This document shows, in pieces, positions 6,044 to 10,079 of a DNA stretch of 10,079 nucleotides. The notes under the pieces were generated by a model, which saw only the letters and a program-made list of their open reading frames with translations, ran no database searches and had not been told where the DNA came from. Every line of letters begins with the position of its first letter. The first letter of the stretch is position 1. Made by a program: the position numbers and the translations under genes. This DNA comes from Phycisphaeraceae bacterium (GTDB lineage Bacteria; Planctomycetota; Phycisphaerae; Phycisphaerales; Phycisphaeraceae), in the NCBI GenBank assembly GCA_029260695.1, contig JAJDCT010000039.1, forward strand, positions 1-10,079. The letters run 5' to 3'.

Positions 6044-6188
6044 GTATTACGGTTGGGCTGAGCCTTCCGGCTGGTCCGTGCCGTGTCATAGTGGTGAACT
6101 TCGCTCCTAGGCCCGGAGCCCAAAGACGAACCGCTATTTTAGAGGTTATTTAAGACTGGCAAGTCAGATACAGACAGGGATGCACAAC
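6044..6188 (+). promoter_or_regulatory. Structured leader of the pseudopilin gene, diverged short relative of the PEP-CTERM leaders
   Basis: A two-part closing stem can form: CGGTT (6050-6054) with AACCG (6129-6133) and GGGCT (6055-6059) with AGCCC (6117-6121). Inside are AGCC-ttcc-GGCT (6061-6072) and CTCC (6104-6107) with GGAG (6115-6118). GGCTGGTCCG (6069-6078) and the 21 bases 6098-6118 (ACTTCG, six variable bases, GGCCC, two bases, AG) occur in the same order in the PEP-CTERM leaders at 3632-3640/3654-3674 and 4748-4756/4770-4790. The 5' half of those leaders, with the purine loop, is missing. Homology is inferred from short blocks. Confidence 0.45.
6176..6180 (+). promoter_or_regulatory. 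Ribosome binding site deciding the pseudopilin start
   Basis: AGGGA lies 8 bases before ATG 6189. It overlaps the upstream in-frame ATG at 6180, which therefore has no properly spaced site. Confidence 0.5.
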
Positions 6189-7154
6189 ATGAACATGATG
6201 ACCAGGGAAACACGACGGGACGGATTTACGCTGATCGAACTGCTTGTGGTGATCTCGATCATCGCCCTGCTGGTGGGGATCCTCCTGCCGGCGCTGGGGG
6301 CGGCTCGCAAGTCCGCTCAGAAGGCTGTGTGCCTGGGTCACCAGCGCAGCATCGGGCAGGGCATGGCGGTTTACGGCTCGAACAACGACGACTGGCTGGC
6401 CGGGGCCCTGACCAGCGGCCGCAAGATCCGCAGTGCCGGCTACCCGTTCCGCGATAGCGCGACCGAGCCGACTCAGAACATGGACTGGGTCTCCCCGTCC
6501 CTGGGTGATTCCTTGGGCCTGCCGACGAACCGCGAGAAGCGGATCGTCGCGATCCTCAACGACGAGTTGAGGTGCCCATCCAACGACGACTTCTTCGATA
6601 CGGGTGTCAGTTTCAGCCCGCCCCCCGGGGTTAGCATCACGGGCGTCCGCTACGCCAGCTACAGCGCCGCGCTGGCGTTCCATTACGGGAACGTGGCGGA
6701 CACGGGCACCGGCAAGCTATGGGACATGGGGTCACCCGAAGCCGCCACCGTGGACAGCCCCCGCGGGTACTCCCCAAGGATCGACAACGTCGGTGCCGCC
6801 TCAGAGAAGGTTTACGCGATGGACGGGGCACGTTTCTGGGACAGCGGGAACAGACAGTTGACCTTTAACGGCTTCGAAAAGCAGATCGTCGGCGGCAACT
6901 TCATGGAGTACGGCCCCGCGATCGCCCACGACCACGGCCCCTGGGAGTTCGAAACAGATGGCAGCCCGACGGCAGACTCGCTGCGTTTGGGCTACCGCCA
7001 CGGCGGCTCGATCAACGTCGTGTATTTCGATGGGCACGGCAGCTCCCTGACTGCCGAAGAGACGCACCCGTCCACGGGGCTGACCCAGGAGTCGCTTAAG
7101 CCCTGGGCCCCAAGCGGCTCGCTGGTGGCCGGCGGGGCGGTGATTCTCGAATAG
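6189..7154 (+). CDS. Type II secretion-type pseudopilin with H-X9-DG motif
   Basis: A 321-aa protein starting with a class III (prepilin) leader: a short basic peptide ending RRDG, then FTLIELLVVISIIALLVGIL. Prepilin peptidase would cut between G12 and F13 and methylate F13; E17 is the conserved Glu+5. After the helix (LPALGAARKSAQKAVC) comes a large globular domain. Near the end is H271-X9-D281-G282 (HGGSINVVYFDG), the 'prepilin-type processing-associated H-X9-DG' motif common in Planctomycetes and Lentisphaerae/Verrucomicrobia. It would sit in the inner membrane and enter a type II secretion or pilus-like filament. Many such genes occur per genome, often as solitary genes as here, and their individual roles are unknown. 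Start 6189 is preferred over 6180 on ribosome-site spacing; 6195 and 6198 are further possible starts. No pilus or secretion genes are adjacent. Confidence 0.92.
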   Translation: MNMMTRETRRDGFTLIELLVVISIIALLVGILLPALGAARKSAQKAVCLGHQRSIGQGMAVYGSNNDDWLAGALTSGRKIRSAGYPFRDSATEPTQNMDWVSPSLGDSLGLPTNREKRIVAILNDELRCPSNDDFFDTGVSFSPPPGVSITGVRYASYSAALAFHYGNVADTGTGKLWDMGSPEAATVDSPRGYSPRIDNVGAASEKVYAMDGARFWDSGNRQLTFNGFEKQIVGGNFMEYGPAIAHDHGPWEFETDGSPTADSLRLGYRHGGSINVVYFDGHGSSLTAEETHPSTGLTQESLKPWAPSGSLVAGGAVILE

Positions 7155-7190
7155 TCGACCGATTTAGATGGACCGCTGTGGTTCTGTGAT

Positions 7191-7225
7191 GGGCTTGAAA
7201 TACGGGGCCGCAGCTAAAGTATGAT
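7191..7225 (+). promoter_or_regulatory. Putative promoter of the dockerin/PEP-CTERM gene
   Basis: TTGAAA (7195-7200) and TATGAT (7220-7225) form a sigma-70-like pair with a slightly long 19-base spacer. GGGCTT (7191-7196) recalls the GGG[C/T][A/T]T found upstream of the other promoters here, but the CCC half and GGCCCGGT are absent. The 5' UTR would be only about 40 nt, with TTTACCG and a run of seven Ts just before the ribosome site. Confidence 0.5.
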
Positions 7226-7257
7226 GGACTTGTAATAACCACGTTTACCGTTTTTTT

Positions 7258-7263
7258 AGGAGG
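7258..7263 (+). promoter_or_regulatory. Strong ribosome binding site deciding the start at 7270
   Basis: AGGAGG abuts ATG 7264 with no spacing, but lies 6 bases before the in-frame ATG at 7270. The latter is therefore the likely start. Confidence 0.75.
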
Positions 7264-7269
7264 ATGAAA

Positions 7270-9114
7270 ATGAGATTGGCAAGAATAGGTACGTCTGTCA
7301 CGGGTGCTCTGCTCGCGGCTCTGCTCGCGGCCCCAGTCGTGGCCCAAACCGGCGGTTTCATCGCCGTGCTCGATGACGACCGGAACAACTCCAACTCCAG
7401 CAAGAGCGTGGTGTTCTACGACTCTGACGACATGTCCACGCCGATGTTCGCCGTCTTCATGGGCTGGAAAGACTCCACCACCCAACTGGTTATCGGGAAC
7501 CCGGTCACCACCGGCAGTACGCGCTCGGTCCAGAGCATGGCGATCGATCCGGTGACCGGCGACACCTACGTCCTCGCGATCGACCGCGACGGCACCCAGG
7601 GCACCGTCTTTACGCCCGACGCCGACGATATCACGTTCGGCGGCCTGTCTTCTAATACCGAAGGCGACTACGACCTGCTCAAGGTCAACTTCCAGTTCGC
7701 CTACAACGACTGGGTCACCAACCAGGCCTCCTCGTACGTCACCTACATCAACACCCCCGGCCAGACGTATAACGAGAACGCCGCCAACCCCAACACCAAC
7801 GAGGTGGATCTGCCCGGCGTGCTGGACAAGGTCGGCGAGATCTCCAAGCCTGCGTTTAACGACTTCGCACCCAACGGCGGGGCCGCTTACATCGATACCC
7901 ACCTCAGCTTCGTCGACCAGGACACCCTCGTCGTGCTGGACCGCGTGAACAACCTGGTCACCACCCAGGTCGATATCGATACCGCCCCCCAAGCCAACGA
8001 CGCCCAGGTCCGCGTCATCTCCCGGGTTAGCACCTCACCAGGCCTTGCGCCCGCCCCGACTGCCCCAGGCGGCGACGGCGGGTGGAACGAAGGCACCAGC
8101 GAGTCCTGGATATCCACCGTCGTCGGCTCGCCCTTCGGCGATAGCGTCGGCCTCGGCGAATACGTCTCGACCGCACTGGTCAATGACACAGCCACCGGCA
8201 CCCTGGGCCTCTGGGTCGCTGAAAACGACCAGCCCGGCGCTCCCGGTGACTCGGTTTCGTTCTTCGAAATCAACAACCAGACCGGTACCGCGGGCAACGG
8301 CCTCAAAGAGTTCAATGTCGGCGGCGGCCCTGTCTTCCCCACCGCGTTCGTACTGGATGACAACCCGGTCCTGGACCCCCTGTCCAACGACGGCGACGTC
8401 AACGGCATCCACGTCAACCCCCTCACCGGCGACCTGTTCATCATCGAAAGCGGCTTCTTTGACCTCACACCGGACGAGCCCTCGGTCGTCATCCGCGAGG
8501 TTACCTCCTACGACAACGCCTCGGGCCAGATCGAGTTCGGCGCCTGGAAGTACCTCCAACTCGACACCACCGGCCTGCCCGACGACGACACCGAGATCAC
8601 CGAGGGACGCCGTACGGCCTTTGACCACGTCAATAACATCATGTACTTCTACGACTTCGACAACACGGCCCCCGGGGCCGGCGGTAGCTTTGAGTTCGAC
8701 TGGTACGGCCTGGACCTGACCACCGGCGTTGTGACGGTGGCCAACCTGGACGCCGACGAGAGCACCCGTGCCTTCGGGTTCGAGGACCGCTACGAGTTCT
8801 TCTGCCTGGGCGCTGGCTGCGACACCACCACCGATCTTTTCTCGATCGTGGGTGACCTGGACGGCGATGGGTTCGTCGGCATCACCGACCTGAACCTGGT
8901 CTTGGGCTCTTGGAACGCGACCGTCCTTGCGGGCGATCCGGCCGACCCCTCGGGTGACCTGTTCATCGGCATCGAGGACCTGAACGTGGTCTTGGGCAAC
9001 TGGAACGCCGGGACGCCACCGCCACCAGGCTCGGTAGTCCCCGAACCTGCCTCCCTTGCCCTGTTTACCATGGCGGGCCTGTCCATCCTGGGTCGTAGGC
9101 GTTCTAAGGCCTGA
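7270..9114 (+). CDS. Secreted protein with dockerin-like EF-hand pair and PEP-CTERM tail
   Basis: A 614-aa exported protein. Signal peptide 1-25 (cleavage after VVA). The long body (26 to about 525) is rich in Asp, Gly, Asn and Thr. It contains recurring blade-like phrases (SMAIDPVTGDTYVLAIDRDG, IHVNPLTGDLFIIESG, TAFDHVNNIMYFYDFDN) suggestive of a beta-propeller, but I do not recognise a named family. A C-x6-C pair (FFCLGAGCD, around residue 516) precedes a dockerin-like segment with two calcium loops: D529-x-D531-x-D533-G-x-V-xxx-D540 and D559-x-S561-x-D563-x-x-I-xxx-D570, each followed by LxxVLGxWN. The second loop lacks the usual Gly at position 6. The PEP-CTERM tail is V590-A614 (VPEPASLALF, hydrophobic stretch, GRRRSKA). 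Dockerins bind cohesins in cellulosomes; in Planctomycetes the domain is common on surface proteins without known cohesin partners. Likely its own transcript. Confidence 0.88.
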   Translation: MRLARIGTSVTGALLAALLAAPVVAQTGGFIAVLDDDRNNSNSSKSVVFYDSDDMSTPMFAVFMGWKDSTTQLVIGNPVTTGSTRSVQSMAIDPVTGDTYVLAIDRDGTQGTVFTPDADDITFGGLSSNTEGDYDLLKVNFQFAYNDWVTNQASSYVTYINTPGQTYNENAANPNTNEVDLPGVLDKVGEISKPAFNDFAPNGGAAYIDTHLSFVDQDTLVVLDRVNNLVTTQVDIDTAPQANDAQVRVISRVSTSPGLAPAPTAPGGDGGWNEGTSESWISTVVGSPFGDSVGLGEYVSTALVNDTATGTLGLWVAENDQPGAPGDSVSFFEINNQTGTAGNGLKEFNVGGGPVFPTAFVLDDNPVLDPLSNDGDVNGIHVNPLTGDLFIIESGFFDLTPDEPSVVIREVTSYDNASGQIEFGAWKYLQLDTTGLPDDDTEITEGRRTAFDHVNNIMYFYDFDNTAPGAGGSFEFDWYGLDLTTGVVTVANLDADESTRAFGFEDRYEFFCLGAGCDTTTDLFSIVGDLDGDGFVGITDLNLVLGSWNATVLAGDPADPSGDLFIGIEDLNVVLGNWNAGTPPPPGSVVPEPASLALFTMAGLSILGRRRSKA

Positions 9115-9137
9115 TGGACGTAGGAATTTACCCAATC

Positions 9138-9165
9138 TCCGGCCGTGGCGCTTGCCACGGCCGGA
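9138..9165 (+). terminator. Strong hairpin after the dockerin/PEP-CTERM gene, probable terminator
   Basis: A perfect 12-bp stem, TCCGGCCGTGGC (9138-9149) with GCCACGGCCGGA (9154-9165), loop GCTT. Only TTT follows (9167-9169), so the U-tract is short. Its position 24 bases after the stop supports termination. Confidence 0.75.
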
Positions 9166-9195
9166 ATTTGAGGCTTAATTTTCATGGAAATTAAA

Positions 9196-9235
9196 CCCAA
9201 AAGGGCTTCCCAAGTGACCTGCCTCATGGTATAGT
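9196..9235 (+). promoter_or_regulatory. Putative promoter of last PEP-CTERM gene with CCC-AAAA-GGG element
   Basis: TATAGT (9230-9235) is a good -10 candidate. CCCAAAAGGG (9196-9205), preceded by TTAAA, ends 25 bases before it, exactly the spacing of the CCC...GGG elements at 3497-3507 and 4615-4625. TTCCCA (9207-9212), with a 17-base spacer, is a weak -35. GGCCCGGT is absent. Confidence 0.5.
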
Positions 9236-9327
9236 GATTTACCGTTACTCCCGGGGCCTTGTTCGGCCTCGAGCGTTTTCAGTGTTTGAGTTACTTCTAT
9301 TTGTGGGATCTTATTAGGAGATTGAAG
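9236..9327 (+). promoter_or_regulatory. Short leader of last PEP-CTERM gene
   Basis: GGGGCC (9253-9258) can pair with GGCCTC (9265-9270) with one G-U. GCGTTTT (9273-9279) and TGAGTtACT (9287-9295) resemble GCGTTTT and TGAGTaACT near the end of the leader at 4810-4826, at a similar distance from the gene start. AGGAG (9316-9320), 7 bases before ATG 9328, sets the start; the in-frame ATG at 9259 would place 23 extra residues before an otherwise clean signal peptide. Confidence 0.4.
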
Positions 9328-10002
9328 ATGAAGATTGCTAAGTTTGTTCTGCCTGTAATTGCGGTTGGTTTTGCCGCAAGCTCCACGATGGCGGCTAGTA
9401 CCGCATCGTTTGCGAATGTCGCTGTTCCGGCCGGCATCACGCCGACGGCTGGCTCAACGGGTGCCGGTGCTAACCTCGACGGTTTCATCGCCAACCAGCT
9501 GACCCTTACCACCACGAACGACTGGACCGCCGCAGCTTTGCTGATTGAACTGACCAGCGGCTCGATCTACCAGGAATTCGACGGGTTCGGCGGTAACGGC
9601 ACGACCTTGGGCCCAACCAATCCCCTCGGTTTTGCCACCATCCCCTCCCTGGAATGGGACACCTACATGGACGGTAACGCCGCTCCAGGTGCCGTGGGTG
9701 TCATCGCGATCGCCGGTGCCGGTGGTGACGCTGGCGGCGACGTCCAGCAGTTCGACTCGGTCCAGGTAGACATTTCCTGGAACAGCAACGGTGCCATTGG
9801 TACCGATATCGGTGCTAACGCTCTGGGCCAGTTCACCCTGTCCCCCGATGCCAACGGTACTTTGACGATTTCGACTACCGAAGCCGATGTCCCAGGTCGT
9901 TCCACCGAGAACTTCTTGGTTGTCAACGGTGCGGTCGTTCCCGAGCCTGCCTCGCTGGCACTGCTCGGCCTCGGCGGCCTTGCCTTCCTGCGTCGTCGCT
10001 AA
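9328..10002 (+). CDS. Secreted PEP-CTERM protein of unknown function
   Basis: A 224-aa exported protein with signal peptide MKIAKFVLPVIAVGFAASSTMA (about 1-22) and a PEP-CTERM tail (204-224, VPEPASLALLGLGGL, hydrophobic, ending RRR). The body is Gly/Thr/Ala-rich with GANLDGFIANQLTLTT, DWTAAALLIELTSGSIYQ, PSLEWDTYMDG and FDSVQVDISW. It reads as a beta-sandwich-like surface protein, and I recognise no named domain or catalytic motif. Like its neighbours it should be exported by Sec and handled by an exosortase. Codon choice in the 5' part is less GC-biased than in clpB (GCT, GTT and TTT are frequent), which is common for highly expressed surface proteins but proves nothing. Own promoter and very strong terminator, so monocistronic. 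Confidence 0.87.
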   Translation: MKIAKFVLPVIAVGFAASSTMAASTASFANVAVPAGITPTAGSTGAGANLDGFIANQLTLTTTNDWTAAALLIELTSGSIYQEFDGFGGNGTTLGPTNPLGFATIPSLEWDTYMDGNAAPGAVGVIAIAGAGGDAGGDVQQFDSVQVDISWNSNGAIGTDIGANALGQFTLSPDANGTLTISTTEADVPGRSTENFLVVNGAVVPEPASLALLGLGGLAFLRRR

Positions 10003-10034
10003 GCCGACACGCAACCATAGGTTAATTCCTATCG

Positions 10035-10069
10035 CGACTGCTCACCTTCGGGTGAGCAGTCGTTTTTTT
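10035..10069 (+). terminator. Intrinsic terminator of last PEP-CTERM gene
   Basis: A perfect 12-bp stem, CGACTGCTCACC (10035-10046) with GGTGAGCAGTCG (10051-10062), TTCG tetraloop, seven Ts (10063-10069). Confidence 0.97.
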
Positions 10070-10079
10070 ATGCCCCCGC

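Noticed and set aside
5905..6123. A 72-codon reverse-strand open frame upstream of the pseudopilin gene
   Set aside because: Basic, low-complexity composition, no ribosome site, and it overlaps the promoter and leader of the + strand gene.
7155..7269. A copy of the leader upstream of the dockerin/PEP-CTERM gene
   Set aside because: Only GGGCTT, TTTACCG and a T-run are shared. The 5' UTR is about 40 nt and lacks the helices, so resemblance is too slight to call homologous.
9259..9327. Upstream ATG of the last gene as its start
   Set aside because: It adds 23 residues with aromatic and charged side chains before a normal signal peptide, while AGGAG is correctly spaced for ATG 9328.

Overview
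The window looks like a chromosomal segment of a GC-rich Planctomycetota bacterium, most likely class Phycisphaerae. This rests on protein style only: four secreted proteins end in PEP-CTERM sorting tails of the VPEPASLxLLGLGGL...RR type, one of them also carries a dockerin-like EF-hand pair, and a type II pseudopilin carries the H-X9-DG motif that is abundant in Planctomycetes and relatives. No rRNA, tRNA, CRISPR array, transposase or integrase was seen.

Left part (1-3371): a two-gene chaperone operon on the + strand. The 3' end of a class B DnaJ/CbpA-like co-chaperone overlaps by one base (TAATG) with a complete clpB disaggregase gene. A 12-bp stem-loop spans the clpB stop codon.

Middle part (3372-5774): two consecutive, closely related expression units. 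Each has a promoter region, a long leader of about 210 nt, a secreted PEP-CTERM protein gene and a 10-bp-stem intrinsic terminator. Leader, PEP-CTERM tail and terminator are strongly alike at DNA level, while the protein bodies are unrelated: a lamin-tail-like (LTD) domain in the first, a concanavalin/LamG-like jelly-roll in the second. The leader changes in ways that keep several hairpins, which points to a structured cis-regulatory RNA.

Right part (5775-10079): a type II pseudopilin gene whose promoter and leader contain a shorter, diverged version of the same promoter/leader elements; a 614-aa secreted protein with a dockerin-like repeat pair and PEP-CTERM tail; and a 224-aa secreted PEP-CTERM protein whose promoter shares the CCC-(A/T-rich)-GGG element at the same distance from the -10 box. 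The last two genes are each followed by a strong hairpin.

How it fits together: the chaperone pair is housekeeping. Everything downstream makes exported surface proteins: four presumed exosortase substrates and one pilin-like protein. No exosortase or secretion machinery is encoded here. The best candidate for something undescribed is the shared promoter plus structured leader RNA in front of at least three of these surface-protein genes.
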